Under the pieces are notes generated by a model. It was not told the origin of the DNA. It saw nothing but the letters and a program-made list of their open reading frames with translations, and did not search any database. Of a DNA stretch of 64,000 bases, positions 1-10,082 are shown piece after piece (position 1 is the first letter of the stretch; the number at the start of each line of letters is the position of its first letter). The translations under genes and the position numbers were made by a program. The stretch spans positions 248,001 to 312,000 of the forward strand of contig JACJGO010000003.1 in NCBI GenBank assembly GCA_014163555.1, given 5' to 3'. This stretch comes from Flavisolibacter longurius. GTDB taxonomy: Bacteria > Bacteroidota > Bacteroidia > Chitinophagales > Chitinophagaceae.

Positions 1-192
1 GTGTTCAGGCTTCAGACCGTAAATATTCAGGTAATAGTAAGCAATCCATGTCACCAGGGTTTGAAAAACCAGGTTAGCGGCCAGGTCGCCAAGGCTATAA
101 CCTACCTTTTCCGTGACGGACAATTTTTGCGAAGCCCCCGCCGACGGTCTTGAGGGCATGGATGGTGATATTTCCTGTGTGCTTGTTTGCAT
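1..192 (-). CDS. GPH-family sugar:cation symporter, N-terminal part (cut by window edge)
   Basis: The reverse strand is open from an ATG at 192 to the left edge, giving the first 64 residues of a membrane transporter. After a polar Ser/Pro-rich tail it reads LSVTEKVGYSLGDLAANLVF, the typical first helix of glycoside-pentoside-hexuronide:cation symporters (MFS superfamily), followed by a second hydrophobic stretch. Members carry xylosides, melibiose or glucuronides across the inner membrane with a cation. It begins 28 bases downstream of the GH10 xylanase gene on the same strand, so it is probably the last visible gene of that operon and imports xylo-oligosaccharides or aldouronic acids released by it; the substrate is inferred from context only. 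The rest of the protein lies outside the window. Confidence 0.82.
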   Translation of the reverse strand, partial: MQTSTQEISPSMPSRPSAGASQKLSVTEKVGYSLGDLAANLVFQTLVTWIAYYYLNIYGLKPEH

Positions 193-220
193 ATGTATTC
201 GTTTGCTTTTTTGGTGGCGA

Positions 221-1363
221 TCAGAATCCTGCTTTGGCTGGGGCTGTTTTTGTTTCAATCACTTTGTAAAATGCCGGCTTGGGCTGCGATTGCCTGTCGA
301 ACAGCAGGGGATGATTGGTACGGCCACGAATGGGCCAATCATTCAGCCAGGACTGACCGTCATGCACACCCCAAAATGTTACGCGGCTGATATTGTCTTT
401 GTATTTCAAAAAAAGCCGGAACAGGGCCGCATAGTTGTTGGAAAGCTTTTGCTGCATCGAATCGGGCAAAGATGTTGTGTAAGGATTCATGGCTGCCTGG
501 TAGGCCGCACTTTGGTTCACATCGGCACCTGCCACTTCGCGGGGATGCTGCAGCACACCCAGGTCCAGTTCTGTGAAAGCTATTTCCAGACCAAGGGCTG
601 CATATTCTTTGATCGATTGCTCGATATCTGCCAGCGGCACGTTGTAAGCACGCCAGTGACCCTGAATGCCAACGCCATCGATACGAACACCGGCCTCCTG
701 GATCTTTTTGATCAGGCGAATGGCACCGGCCCGCTTCTTTGGTTCTTCAATGTTATAATCGTTGTAATACAGCTTTGCATTCGGCGTGGCTTTTTGTGCC
801 AGGCGAAACGCTTCCACCACGTAATCTTCACCCAACTTTTCCAGGAAAATAGATTTACGCATCGTACCATCTTCTTCCAGGGCTTCGTTCACCACATCCC
901 AGGTATGTACTTTACCATCGTAACGGCTGGCCACGGTGTTGATATGTTCCGTAAAAAACTGGCGCACTGAGTCTGCATTTTTCATGCGGCGAACAAATGG
1001 TGGCAACTGGCTATGCCAGATCAGGGTATGCCCGTTTACCTGCAGGTTATGCTTCTGAGCATACGCTACCATCTTGTCTGCCGTGTCAAAATTGTATCGG
1101 CTCCATTCCGGATGAATCACTTCTGCCTTCATGATGTTTTCCGGGGTTACGGCATTAAAGTGCCGCGGCACCAGCGCTTTTGCGCCAGCGTCTTTTTCTA
1201 CTATCTGTTCGGCATTGAGAGCCGCACCAATCAGGAAGTCGTCTTTGAATGTTTCTTTCAGCGAAGGAACGTTAGCAGTGGTTGTGTTTTGTGTACCGGC
1301 ACAACCGGCTAATAAAAGTCCGGCGAAAGCAATACAATAAAAGGGAGATGAAATTTTTATCAT
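221..1363 (-). CDS. GH10 endo-1,4-beta-xylanase lipoprotein
   Basis: Predicted endo-xylanase of glycoside hydrolase family 10 that cuts the beta-1,4-xylan backbone. The 380-residue protein starts with a lipoprotein signal ending LAG-Cys21, so it should be anchored in the periplasm or outer membrane. A single (alpha/beta)8 GH10 domain fills residues 35-370. The acid/base is Glu160 in WDVVNEAL and the nucleophile is Glu265 in FTELDLGV; the HTLIWHSQLP and NDYN motifs are also present. No binding module is attached. It lies 7 bases downstream of the GH115 gene and 28 bases upstream of a GPH symporter, in one leftward operon, so it probably acts on glucuronoxylan fragments already treated by GH115. 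The family and catalytic residues are clear; the substrate chain length is not known. Confidence 0.95.
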   Translation of the reverse strand: MIKISSPFYCIAFAGLLLAGCAGTQNTTTANVPSLKETFKDDFLIGAALNAEQIVEKDAGAKALVPRHFNAVTPENIMKAEVIHPEWSRYNFDTADKMVAYAQKHNLQVNGHTLIWHSQLPPFVRRMKNADSVRQFFTEHINTVASRYDGKVHTWDVVNEALEEDGTMRKSIFLEKLGEDYVVEAFRLAQKATPNAKLYYNDYNIEEPKKRAGAIRLIKKIQEAGVRIDGVGIQGHWRAYNVPLADIEQSIKEYAALGLEIAFTELDLGVLQHPREVAGADVNQSAAYQAAMNPYTTSLPDSMQQKLSNNYAALFRLFLKYKDNISRVTFWGVHDGQSWLNDWPIRGRTNHPLLFDRQSQPKPAFYKVIETKTAPAKAGF

Positions 1364-1370
1364 ACAATGT

Positions 1371-3941
1371 TTATTTTTTTCTGTTTACAATAGTTTCCTG
1401 CGGGCCGAGATAACTGGGCTTTAAGCCGCCAAGGTCAACCACAATTTTTTGCAGCACTACCCCTGGTGAAAGGGCCCAGACCTTCAGCGTATGCTTACCG
1501 GGTTTGGCAAGGGGCTGTTCTGCTTTTTTGATGATAATGTTATTTGCCACCCAGGTATTCCAGATTCCGCTGATACTGTTCTTGTCTTCTTTGTTGAGTG
1601 AAACAATCTGCGGTTGTCCATCATCGATAGAAACGGCGGCCTGAAGACCTTCTTCTTCGTTGTGGAAATTAAGTGTTGGAGAGAAGTAAAGATTGATCGT
1701 TGCGGTACCGGCAGAGGCGGTATAAAAATCATATTCAACCCGAGGTGCTGCCGGTAGTGTGGCACGGGCCGTAGCGGGAAAGGTTGTAATGCCCGACCCG
1801 GTTTTGCCTATGTCAGGGATCACCTTCCATTTGATGCCGCTGGTTGGGACGCTTCTCGTCCAGTGTTCTGCTTCGATGGAAACCAAGCTGTCTTTTTCAA
1901 AAAAGACATTTCCCGTTACCAATTTTGGCACCAGGTTCAAAGCGGGTGGTGTGGGTTTGCCTGGGGCAGTAGTGGTATCGTAAGCCATACCATCGTTTAG
2001 CCTTATTACATCGGGCATTTTGTTGAAGGGTGGTTGCTGCCAGTAGGTATAACCGATGTGCGTTTGGCTCATCATGTGCTTCCATTTGCCACCTGCAATC
2101 TGGTGGTATTCCAGCGAGATGAGCGAATCCCGCAGGAATAATTTTTCAGCCGCTTCGGCATAGGCGTTGGCCGCAAGACTGCTATCTTTTGCATGAGCAT
2201 GATTGTAGGCAATGTTCCAATACATTTCGTGGAGATTGGCCAATGCCTTTATAGGATGCAGCACCAGTTGGAAGTAAGCATCTTTTTGATCCGCCGGAAG
2301 CGCTGTATTTATTTTCTCTGCGTTAGCATACAGGTCCTGCCATTCTTTTAATACACGGTCAGTTTCGTTGTAATGGTTAAGACTATAGGTTTTCTGGTCA
2401 AGCAGCTCTGGCTTGCGCCGAGCACTCAGTTGGGCATACTGCCGCAGCAAGGCACCAATTTCTTTGCTATTGGTTTTACCAAACTGTTTTTCCGCCCAGG
2501 CGGTATAGTAGCTCCGCAGGTTGTCTTCGTTCCACTTTTCCGGATTCCAAGCATAGTCTAAAAAGAACGATGTGGGCAGTTCCATAGGCTTGATGTCGCC
2601 CACGTTCACAATCCAGATCCGGTTTACACCATGACGCCAGGCCAGGTGCATTTGCTCCCATACCCGGGCAAGATTGTTTGTGTTCAGCCATTTGTAGTTG
2701 CGTGGACCACCTACATAATCAAAATGGTAATAAATGCCATGACCGCCGGATCGTTTCGGGTCCGTTGGTTTTGGCAGGCGACGGATATTGCCCCAGTTGT
2801 CGTCGGCCAGCAGCAGGGTAACGTCGTCGGGTACCCGCATACCTTTGTCGTAATAATCCTGCACCTCTTTGTACAGGGCCCACAATTGCGGCGTTTCTGA
2901 AGCTGGCTTGCCGGTAACGTCTGCAATGATCTTGCGCTGATCATCTACAATCCGCTCCAGCAAAGCCGTTGCAGTTTCGCGGCTCATCGGCTCATCGCCA
3001 TCGCCCCGCATGCCCACGCTAATTATTTTTTCATTCGTGGCCCGTTGCACGCCTTCCTTCCAAAATTGCTGCAGGGCTACAGCATTGCTGTCGTAATTCC
3101 ATTTGCCCTTGCCATGGCGGCGCCACTCGTCGTGGGCCCGCATCAAGGGTTCGTGGTGCGAAGTTCCGATCACCACACCGTAGTTGTCGGCTGTCTGCCG
3201 GTTCAGCGCGTCATCGTCATAAAACGCATTGCCCCACATGGCCGGCCACAGGTAGTTGCCCTTGAGGCGAAGGATCAATTCAAATACTTTTTCGTAAAAC
3301 TGGTGGTTAAAACCGCCGAACGTTGAGCGGCTCCAGTTGCTCAGGGCCGGCGCTTCATCGTTAATAAAAATGCCACGGTATTTTACCCTGGGCGAGTCCA
3401 CAAGAACGGAACCCGATTGTACATAAAGCTGGCTGCTTTTTTTTATCGGCACATCGGCCCACCAGTACCAGGGCGAAACACCCATCAGTTGGGACAGTTC
3501 AAAGGTGCCAAAGGCGGCACCACGGCGGTCGCTGCCCACAATCACCAGGGCCTGGGCCACGCCTTTGAACGGTGCTTTTACCACCTGAATCTTGTAGCCC
3601 TCCCATTTATTTCGGATAGGTGTAACCGATAGTTTTTTCTCCGATACCAGTTGCTGGATAAAGCGGGATTTGTGCAGGCTGCCAATGAGGATAATATTTT
3701 TTGAAAGACCCAGCGAGTTTGCAACCGGGAGTATTTTTCCACTGACATTTTGCACGTCTTGCTGAAACAGGTGGGAAGCGATACGTACCAGCGAATCATC
3801 GGCCACATCGTACAGGATAGTAGGAGCATCTGCCGGTGAAAAAATGGCAAATGAACCTGGACTCTTTTTGGAGCTGACGTGTAGTTGCGCATGGAGTTGC
3901 AGCGTACAAAGCAAAACAAGCAATCCTGTGATTCTTTTCAT
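1371..3941 (-). CDS. GH115 xylan alpha-1,2-glucuronidase
   Basis: Predicted family GH115 alpha-glucuronidase, which removes (4-O-methyl-)glucuronic acid from internal positions of glucuronoxylan. The 856-residue length fits family members. A signal peptide covers about residues 1-18 (ending LHA-Q, with no lipobox Cys). The N-terminal alpha/beta domain is followed by the central barrel with PRVKYRGIFINDEAP, KGNYLWPAMWGNAF, GTSHHEPLMRAHDEW, MRGDGDEPM and LLADDNWGNIRRLP, all hallmark GH115 motifs. A helical part and a C-terminal beta-rich domain (from about residue 690) follow. It is translated after the LacI gene (gap 68 bases) and directly before the GH10 gene (gap 7), so the three are probably co-transcribed. 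GH67, the alternative glucuronidase family, is excluded by these motifs. Confidence 0.94.
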   Translation of the reverse strand: MKRITGLLVLLCTLQLHAQLHVSSKKSPGSFAIFSPADAPTILYDVADDSLVRIASHLFQQDVQNVSGKILPVANSLGLSKNIILIGSLHKSRFIQQLVSEKKLSVTPIRNKWEGYKIQVVKAPFKGVAQALVIVGSDRRGAAFGTFELSQLMGVSPWYWWADVPIKKSSQLYVQSGSVLVDSPRVKYRGIFINDEAPALSNWSRSTFGGFNHQFYEKVFELILRLKGNYLWPAMWGNAFYDDDALNRQTADNYGVVIGTSHHEPLMRAHDEWRRHGKGKWNYDSNAVALQQFWKEGVQRATNEKIISVGMRGDGDEPMSRETATALLERIVDDQRKIIADVTGKPASETPQLWALYKEVQDYYDKGMRVPDDVTLLLADDNWGNIRRLPKPTDPKRSGGHGIYYHFDYVGGPRNYKWLNTNNLARVWEQMHLAWRHGVNRIWIVNVGDIKPMELPTSFFLDYAWNPEKWNEDNLRSYYTAWAEKQFGKTNSKEIGALLRQYAQLSARRKPELLDQKTYSLNHYNETDRVLKEWQDLYANAEKINTALPADQKDAYFQLVLHPIKALANLHEMYWNIAYNHAHAKDSSLAANAYAEAAEKLFLRDSLISLEYHQIAGGKWKHMMSQTHIGYTYWQQPPFNKMPDVIRLNDGMAYDTTTAPGKPTPPALNLVPKLVTGNVFFEKDSLVSIEAEHWTRSVPTSGIKWKVIPDIGKTGSGITTFPATARATLPAAPRVEYDFYTASAGTATINLYFSPTLNFHNEEEGLQAAVSIDDGQPQIVSLNKEDKNSISGIWNTWVANNIIIKKAEQPLAKPGKHTLKVWALSPGVVLQKIVVDLGGLKPSYLGPQETIVNRKK

Positions 3942-4009
3942 GCAAGCATTTTAATTCTTGTCCTGGCTTAATAGGCAAAGACCAGTGTAGGGTGAACAAT
4001 CTATCGAGA

Positions 4010-5041
4010 CTACTTTTCTGATTTCAGCGACGACTTCCGCACCACCAGCTCCGACCGTACGATGATAGTATTGGTCTGCTGCAGGTTGCTGATTCCTTTC
4101 AGGTGGTTGATCAGGTTACGGGCTGCAATCTCACCCATATCAATACCCGGATAATTGATGGTGGTGAGCGTTGGCTCGATCAATTTGCCAATGGCATCAT
4201 TATTAAAGCCAACGATCGCAATATCATCCGGAATCGATATACCTGCTTCTTTCAGCGTTCGCATGCAAACGGCTGCCACAAAATCATTGGTGCAAAAAAT
4301 GCCATCGGGTAGGGGCTTCATTTCCATGATCTTATTGGCCGCAGCAATACCTGCCTGTTCGCTCAGGTCGCCTACCAGCAGCAATTCTTCCTCAAACGAT
4401 AATTCATTATCAAACAGAGCATCTTTATATCCTTTAAAACGTTGTGCGTAAACGTTACGGGCTAAACTGGAGGTAACATGCGCAATGCGTTTGCAGCCCT
4501 GGTTGATCAGGTGCTCGGTGGCAATGTAGCCGCACTTGGCATTGTCAATCACCACAACCGTATTGCTGCCGTCCTGCTCCACACGGTCGAAAAAGATTAC
4601 CGGTACACCTTTTTCATAAAAGGGCTGGAAATGATCCAGATTTTTGGTATCAAACGAAAGCGATGCAATCAGTCCATCCACCCGCTTTTGAAAAAGGTTA
4701 GCAGCGTTGGCTGCTTCTTTTTTAAAGCTTTCCGACGAGTGAGCGATGATGAGGTCATACCCTGCTTCTGTAGTAACTTTTTCAATGCCGGCCAAAACGG
4801 AGGTAATGAAGTTACTGTTCAGTTCATGCACCATCACACCAATGGTGAGGGTTTGTTTCTGCCGCAGGTTACGGGCAAAATGATTGGTGCGGTAGCCCAA
4901 CTGCTCCACCATGTCAAAGATCTTTTTCTTTGTTTTTTTGGAGATGCCGGGGTGGTCACTCAGGCCGCGGCTAACGGTAGCCGGCGAAATCTTGAGCTTT
5001 TTGGCGATGTCGTAAATGGTCACTTCTTTGTCTTCAGGCAT
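4010..5041 (-). CDS. LacI-family transcriptional regulator of the xylan locus
   Basis: DNA-binding repressor or activator of the LacI/GalR family, 343 residues, the usual length. Residues 6-60 form the helix-turn-helix and hinge (VTIYDIAKKLKISPATVSRG, then HFARNLRQKQT). Residues 62-335 form the periplasmic-binding-protein-like ligand domain with FFDRVE and the GFNNDAIG motif. It heads the leftward GH115-GH10-GPH gene set and is divergent from the rightward GH10-xylB-xylA set, with 228 bases between. A palindromic LacI-type site with a central CG lies 55 bases upstream of its start (5096-5115), and an AATCGTTTAC match starts three bases upstream of the ATG, so autoregulation and control of both arms are likely. 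The effector is probably xylose or a xylo-oligosaccharide, which is inference. Confidence 0.92.
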   Translation of the reverse strand: MPEDKEVTIYDIAKKLKISPATVSRGLSDHPGISKKTKKKIFDMVEQLGYRTNHFARNLRQKQTLTIGVMVHELNSNFITSVLAGIEKVTTEAGYDLIIAHSSESFKKEAANAANLFQKRVDGLIASLSFDTKNLDHFQPFYEKGVPVIFFDRVEQDGSNTVVVIDNAKCGYIATEHLINQGCKRIAHVTSSLARNVYAQRFKGYKDALFDNELSFEEELLLVGDLSEQAGIAAANKIMEMKPLPDGIFCTNDFVAAVCMRTLKEAGISIPDDIAIVGFNNDAIGKLIEPTLTTINYPGIDMGEIAARNLINHLKGISNLQQTNTIIVRSELVVRKSSLKSEK

Positions 5042-5095
5042 ACAATCGTTTACGTGTTGGATGATATAGCTAAAATAGATTTTTTTTCAAAAAAA

Positions 5096-5115
5096 TTATG
5101 TAATCGGTTGCATAA
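5096..5115. promoter_or_regulatory. Putative LacI-family operator between divergent xylan genes
   Basis: A 20-base imperfect palindrome (TTATG, ten central bases with CG in the middle, CATAA). The four non-matching positions are all transitions, and the AAnCGnTT core is what LacI-family proteins commonly bind. It sits 55 bases from the lacI-type start and about 155 bases from the divergent GH10 gene. The 13 bases AATCGGTTGCATA recur exactly at 14459-14471. Binding is inferred. Confidence 0.5.
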
Positions 5116-5269
5116 ATTATTTTTCTGCCTAAATTCGGTTTCGAAAGAACAGTTGTCAGAACAGCTTGCTGCATGAAAACCGGCCCGTAATGGGTTTGTG
5201 AATAAGGAGAACCCCCGGTAAACAACCGAACCTCCGGTGGGTGCAACGATTGGCTTCGCGTAGCAAGGC

Positions 5270-7042
5270 ATGAACAGCTTTCGCAGATTGCTCACTTCTA
5301 AACGCATTTATATTTTGTCCTGGTATCCCACCCCGACTGCTGCCTCTCAAAAAGGACTGAACGGTTCTCAGGCAAGGCATTTTCCTGCATTCGTGGGTAG
5401 CCAAAGTTTTTTTTCTTTTTGCTTTTTTTTCGTGGTGAGTTTTCTTTTAGCCTGTAAAAAAGAGCCTTCAACGCCGGCGCCAACGCCCCAGCCACAACCT
5501 CCGGTAGCACAGCCCGATCTTACCACACCGCTCAAGGCCGAAGCGGATTTCCCGATTGGTGTGGCCATTTCTTATGCCGGCATGATGAATGATACCCGGT
5601 ACCAGGAAATTGTTAAACGGGATTTTGATGCGGTTACGTTTGAATACAATATGAAGCACGGTGCCATTGTAAATGCTGGCGGTACCAAGGATTACAGCCG
5701 TGCCGATGAATTGGTGGACAAGGTCAGCGCTGCCGGCCTGTCGGTGTTTGGGCATACCCTTGTCTGGCACCAAAACAACAATGGCGATTTTCTCCGCTCC
5801 TTTGGAACCGTGGCCGTAGCGGGTGGCGCTGATCTGCTGCTCACACCTTCCGACATGAACGGAACGTTTGAGACAGCCGGTTCGGGTACTACGCCGGCTA
5901 CCCTGTTCCAGGGTTGGTTTGGGTCTACAGGCGGCAATGGTGCTGCCCAGTTTGAAAGAGAAACAGCTACGCCAAAACAAGGTGCAGCAGCAGTAAAAGT
6001 TACGGTGACGGCTCCCGGCGCCAATCCCTGGGATGTACAATTTTTAAATGGCGACTGGAAGCCAACAGCCGGAAAAACCTACCAGATCAAATTCTGGGTA
6101 AAATCAGCCGGTAGCGGAAGCTTTCGTGCCATCAATCAGACGCCTAATGCCGGAAGTCCGCATTTTGCGCAACTGACAGTCACACCAACAGCAAGCTGGT
6201 CAGAAGTGGTTTGGAACTATACGGCTCCTGCCGCTGCCATTCAGTTTGGCTTTCATTTTCCTTCGGCTGGTACGTTCTGGATCGACGCCATTTCCATTCA
6301 GGAAACCATCCTGACACCGGTCAGCAACACCGTGGGTACACAAAAAATGGATTCGGTAATGAAGGATTGGATTCAAACCACCGTGAACCGCTATAAAAGC
6401 AAGGTGAGGGCCTGGGATGTGGTGAACGAACCGTTCACCGATGGCAGCCCCGTGTTGCGCAATGGCAGCAATTCCACCGGCGATACCTATTACTGGGCGC
6501 AGTTTCTGGGACGGGCCTACATCGCCAAAGCCTTCCGGTATGCAAGAGAAGTGGATGCTACGGCCGACCTTTACCTGAACGATTATAACCTTGAGTATAA
6601 CCCTGCCAAACTGGATTCCATTATAGCCCTGGCCAATGAATTAAAAGCGGCCGGCGTGCCCATCACCGGCATTGGTACACAAATGCATATTTCAGTCACC
6701 GATTCCTATACCAACATCGATCAGATGCTAAAAAAACTGGCCGGCACGGGACTAAAGATCCGAATCTCGGAACTGGATGTAAAGGCCGGCAACGGGGGAG
6801 CCGCCGGTACGCCACCCAATGAAGCGGCACTTGCCAGCCAAGCGGCCATGTACAAACATGTGGTGAGTTCGTATATGAAAAATATACCTGCTGCGCAGCG
6901 GGCCGGCATTACCGTGTGGGGAGTGACAGATAACAGCAGTTGGCTCTACAACAACGGAGCCCAGTTTCCGCTGCTGTACGACAAAGACTATAATCGCAAG
7001 CCGGCCTATGGTTCATTCCTGACAGGCTTGCGGGAGAAATAA
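5270..7042 (+). CDS. GH10 endo-1,4-beta-xylanase lipoprotein with inserted CBM4/9-like module
   Basis: Endo-xylanase, 590 residues from the only ATG available. The lipobox FLLA-Cys62 is unusually far in, so a non-ATG start (for example the GTG at 5393) may be the true one. A Pro-rich linker (67-85) follows the lipid anchor, suiting surface exposure. The GH10 barrel begins near residue 88 (FPIGVAIS) and is interrupted after GHTLVWHQNNNGDFL by about 150 residues (192-345) that resemble a CBM4/9-type beta-sandwich (AAVKVTVTAPG, TYQIKFWVKS, FWIDAISIQE). The barrel then resumes with acid/base Glu387 (WDVVNEPF) and nucleophile Glu501 (RISELDVK). Such insertions are known in Bacteroidota GH10 enzymes. 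It leads the rightward set with xylB and xylA, divergent from the LacI gene. Confidence 0.93.
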   Translation: MNSFRRLLTSKRIYILSWYPTPTAASQKGLNGSQARHFPAFVGSQSFFSFCFFFVVSFLLACKKEPSTPAPTPQPQPPVAQPDLTTPLKAEADFPIGVAISYAGMMNDTRYQEIVKRDFDAVTFEYNMKHGAIVNAGGTKDYSRADELVDKVSAAGLSVFGHTLVWHQNNNGDFLRSFGTVAVAGGADLLLTPSDMNGTFETAGSGTTPATLFQGWFGSTGGNGAAQFERETATPKQGAAAVKVTVTAPGANPWDVQFLNGDWKPTAGKTYQIKFWVKSAGSGSFRAINQTPNAGSPHFAQLTVTPTASWSEVVWNYTAPAAAIQFGFHFPSAGTFWIDAISIQETILTPVSNTVGTQKMDSVMKDWIQTTVNRYKSKVRAWDVVNEPFTDGSPVLRNGSNSTGDTYYWAQFLGRAYIAKAFRYAREVDATADLYLNDYNLEYNPAKLDSIIALANELKAAGVPITGIGTQMHISVTDSYTNIDQMLKKLAGTGLKIRISELDVKAGNGGAAGTPPNEAALASQAAMYKHVVSSYMKNIPAAQRAGITVWGVTDNSSWLYNNGAQFPLLYDKDYNRKPAYGSFLTGLREK

Positions 7043-7117
7043 GATTTTGCGGTTAGCTTTCTCGCCAAAGGGCAAAAAGAAAGTACACCGCTTTTAAGTA
7101 GTTTAGATGTTTACTAT

Positions 7118-8629
7118 ATGTTATTACTTGGAATTGATTTAGGCACATCGTCCATCAAAGCTTCGGTAGTGGATGCCGCTACGGGCAAATGCGTGGCTTC
7201 GGCCCAGTATCCCGAAACAGAAGCGGACATCATTGCACCACAACCCGGCTGGGCCGAACAAAGTCCCGACCTCTGGTGGGAACATACCAAACAGGCCATT
7301 TTAAAATGCAACAGCCAGGGTGCGTACGATCCCAAGGACATTGCTGCTATTGGCATTGCCTACCAGATGCATGGCCTGGTGCTGGTGGACAAAGAACAGG
7401 ACGTGTTGCGAAATGCCATTATCTGGTGCGACGGCCGTGCGGTCGGCATTGGAGAAGATGCACTTGAAGCCATTGGTGAAGAACGCTGTCTTTCGCACCT
7501 GTTGAACTCTCCCGGCAATTTTACTGCCGCCAAGCTGGCCTGGGTAAAAGAAGCGGAGCCGCAGATCTACGAACGCATCGACAAAGTATTGTTGCCCGGT
7601 GATTTTATCAGCATGCGGCTGACCGGTGAGATCACGACAACCACATCGGCGCTGTCGGAAGGTATATTCTGGGACTTTGTTAATAATGAGGTGTCTAGTG
7701 ATGTGATGCAATATTTTGGATTTGACAAGAGCCTTTTGCCGGACGTTCATCCCTTATTTGCACCGCATGGCGGTGTGCTCGCCGACGTGGCCGAACGCCT
7801 TTCGTTAACACCGGGCATTCCGGTTACATACAAGGCCGGCGACCAGCCCAACAATGCATTTTCGCTGAACGTATTAAACCCGGGCGAAGTGGCCTCCACG
7901 GCCGGGACCTCTGGGGTAATTTATGGCGTTAGCGACAACTTGCGTTATGATAAACAGTCCCGCATCAATTCATTTGCGCATGTGAATTACGAAGCGAAAA
8001 ATCCCCGCATCGGCGTGCTGCTCTGCATCAATGGTACCGGCATTTTTAACCGCTGGATCCGCAATGCCGTAGGAGCACAGCACAGTTATGAAAGTCTCAA
8101 TACCGAAGCCGCTTTGGTACCGGCCGGCGCTAACGGCCTGCTGGCCCTGCCTTTTGGTAACGGTGCCGAACGCATGCTGAACAACCGCACCATCGGGGCG
8201 CATTTTCACAACCTGGATTTTAACCTGCACACGGCTGCACACCTGGTGAGGGCCGCGCAGGAAGGCATTGCCTATTCATTCCGCTACGGACTGGATATTA
8301 TGCGGGAAAACGGCATGAATCCGAGTATCATTCGGGCAGGAAGGGCCAATATGTTTTTGAGTGAGGTCTTTACGCAATCCTTTGTCAATGCTACCGGTGT
8401 GCCGGTAGAGTTGTATCAATCCGATGGCAGTATAGGTGCCGCACTGGGAGCCGGTGTGGGAGCAAAAATCTTCCGTCATCCGCAGGAAGCCTTTGCCGGC
8501 AGAAAGCCACTGGCCCTTGTAGAACCCACACAAACGGCTACGTATGATGCGCTTTATCTCGCCTGGAAAGAACTGCTGAAAACACAGTTGCAAAAAACAC
8601 CTGCATACAAACAAACCGTAAACGTATAA
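7118..8629 (+). CDS. xylB: Xylulokinase
   Basis: FGGY-family sugar kinase that phosphorylates D-xylulose to xylulose-5-phosphate in the cytoplasm, the entry to the pentose phosphate pathway. The 503 residues match the family. Visible are the N-terminal phosphate-binding strand [14 protein letters not shown], the xylulose-binding Met84-His85-Gly86 motif, the FGGY central region ending in the catalytic base Asp242 (AGDQPNNAF), and the ATP-site [10 protein letters not shown] and GAALGAG segments. It lies 75 bases after the xylanase gene and 19 bases before xylA, so xylB-xylA are transcribed together. Order and orientation with xylA leave little doubt that xylulose, not another ketose, is the substrate. 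Confidence 0.96.
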   Translation: MLLLGIDLGTSSIKASVVDAATGKCVASAQYPETEADIIAPQPGWAEQSPDLWWEHTKQAILKCNSQGAYDPKDIAAIGIAYQMHGLVLVDKEQDVLRNAIIWCDGRAVGIGEDALEAIGEERCLSHLLNSPGNFTAAKLAWVKEAEPQIYERIDKVLLPGDFISMRLTGEITTTTSALSEGIFWDFVNNEVSSDVMQYFGFDKSLLPDVHPLFAPHGGVLADVAERLSLTPGIPVTYKAGDQPNNAFSLNVLNPGEVASTAGTSGVIYGVSDNLRYDKQSRINSFAHVNYEAKNPRIGVLLCINGTGIFNRWIRNAVGAQHSYESLNTEAALVPAGANGLLALPFGNGAERMLNNRTIGAHFHNLDFNLHTAAHLVRAAQEGIAYSFRYGLDIMRENGMNPSIIRAGRANMFLSEVFTQSFVNATGVPVELYQSDGSIGAALGAGVGAKIFRHPQEAFAGRKPLALVEPTQTATYDALYLAWKELLKTQLQKTPAYKQTVNV

Positions 8630-8648
8630 CCAGCATAAAACAATCAAA

Positions 8649-9977
8649 ATGGAAGCAATTGCAAAACCAAAAACGTTTTTTAAAAATATTCCCCAGATCA
8701 AATACGAAGGTCTGGAAACCGACAACCCAATGGCCTATCGTTGGTACGACGAGAACAAAGTAGTGGCCGGCAAAACCATGAAGGAACACTTCAAGTTTGC
8801 CTGCGCTTACTGGCACTCCTTTACCGGGACGGGCAGCGATCCTTTTGGTGGTCCCACCCATATTTTCCCCTGGGATGAAAGCGGCGATCCACTGGAAAGA
8901 GCCCGGGCCAAGGCTGATGCCGCCTTTGAGTTTATTACCAAACTCGGCCTGCCGTATTATTGTTTTCATGATGTGGATGTGGTGGAATACACAGACGATA
9001 TTGCCGAAAATGATCGCCGCCTGCAGGCTATGACCGACTACCTGAAAGGAAAGCAGCAGGAAACTGGTATTAAGCTGCTTTGGGGTACGGCCAACCTGTT
9101 TTCACACAAGCGCTACATGAATGGCGCCGCCACTAACCCTGATTTTCATGTGCTCACTCACGGTGCCGCACAAGTGAAAGCGGCACTGGATGCTACCATC
9201 GCACTGGGTGGAGAGAATTATGTTTTCTGGGGTGGCCGCGAAGGCTACATGTCGCTGCTGAATACCAACATGAAACGGGAAAAAGAACACATGGCCCGCT
9301 TCCTGCACACGGCGAAAGATTATGCCCGCAAGCAGGGCTTTACCGGTACCTTCTTTATCGAGCCCAAGCCGGCGGAGCCTTCCAAGCACCAGTACGATTT
9401 TGATGTGGAAACCGTGGTAGGCTTCCTGCGTCAGTACGACCTGCTCAATGATTTTAAGATCAACATAGAAGTAAACCATGCCACGCTGGCTGGTCACACC
9501 TTTACACATGAATTACAGGCAGCCGCCGATGCCGGTGTGTTGGGATCGATCGATGCCAACCGCGGTGATTACCAGAACGGCTGGGATACCGACCAGTTCC
9601 CGAACAACATCAATGAACTGACCGAAGCTTTGCTGGTGATCCTGGAAGCTGGCGGTCTGCAGGGTGGTGGTGTGAATTTCGATGCCAAGATCCGCCGGAA
9701 CTCTACGGATCCGGAAGACCTGTTCCATGCGCATATCGGTGGCATCGACACTTTTGCGAGAGCCCTGGTCGTGGCCGATGCCGTATTGAACAAATCTGAG
9801 TACAAAAAATTCCGCCAGGAGCGCTACGCTTCTTTCGACAGCGGCGAAGGCAAAGCTTTCGAAGAAGGCAAACTTTCCCTGGAAGATCTTCGCCAGTATG
9901 CCATCGCTCACGGTGAGCCCCAAGTGCGCAGCGGCCGCCAGGAGTGGCTTGAGAATATCATCAACCGTTATATCTGA
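8649..9977 (+). CDS. xylA: Xylose isomerase
   Basis: Cytoplasmic D-xylose isomerase (xylose to xylulose), 442 residues, the class II length typical of Bacteroidota. The TIM barrel shows the catalytic pair His107 and Asp110 (CFHDVD), metal ligands in [17 protein letters not shown] and [13 protein letters not shown], and the C-terminal [17 protein letters not shown] and [10 protein letters not shown] blocks. It follows xylB by 19 bases and is closed by a strong hairpin terminator at 9982-10018, so the transcript from the xylanase through xylB-xylA probably ends here. Together with xylB it converts imported xylose to xylulose-5-phosphate. Confidence 0.98.
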   Translation: MEAIAKPKTFFKNIPQIKYEGLETDNPMAYRWYDENKVVAGKTMKEHFKFACAYWHSFTGTGSDPFGGPTHIFPWDESGDPLERARAKADAAFEFITKLGLPYYCFHDVDVVEYTDDIAENDRRLQAMTDYLKGKQQETGIKLLWGTANLFSHKRYMNGAATNPDFHVLTHGAAQVKAALDATIALGGENYVFWGGREGYMSLLNTNMKREKEHMARFLHTAKDYARKQGFTGTFFIEPKPAEPSKHQYDFDVETVVGFLRQYDLLNDFKINIEVNHATLAGHTFTHELQAAADAGVLGSIDANRGDYQNGWDTDQFPNNINELTEALLVILEAGGLQGGGVNFDAKIRRNSTDPEDLFHAHIGGIDTFARALVVADAVLNKSEYKKFRQERYASFDSGEGKAFEEGKLSLEDLRQYAIAHGEPQVRSGRQEWLENIINRYI

Positions 9978-9981
9978 TATG

Positions 9982-10018
9982 AAAAACTTACTGTCCATGA
10001 CGGGCAGTAAGTTTTTTT
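9982..10018 (+). terminator. Rho-independent terminator after xylA
   Basis: A 12-base perfect stem (AAAAACTTACTG paired with CAGTAAGTTTTT) with an 11-base loop runs into a T tract starting five bases after the xylA stop codon. Confidence 0.88.
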
Positions 10019-10082
10019 CCCCTTTCTTTATAAGCGAAGGCTTATTTTGTAGCCAAAACCATTTCATTTCTAAAGAACGCTT

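Noticed and set aside
113-970. Long plus-strand frame (285 codons) opposite the GH10 gene
   Set aside because: It is antisense to a xylanase with complete catalytic motifs; the protein has no recognisable domain and an unlikely composition rich in Cys, Phe and His.
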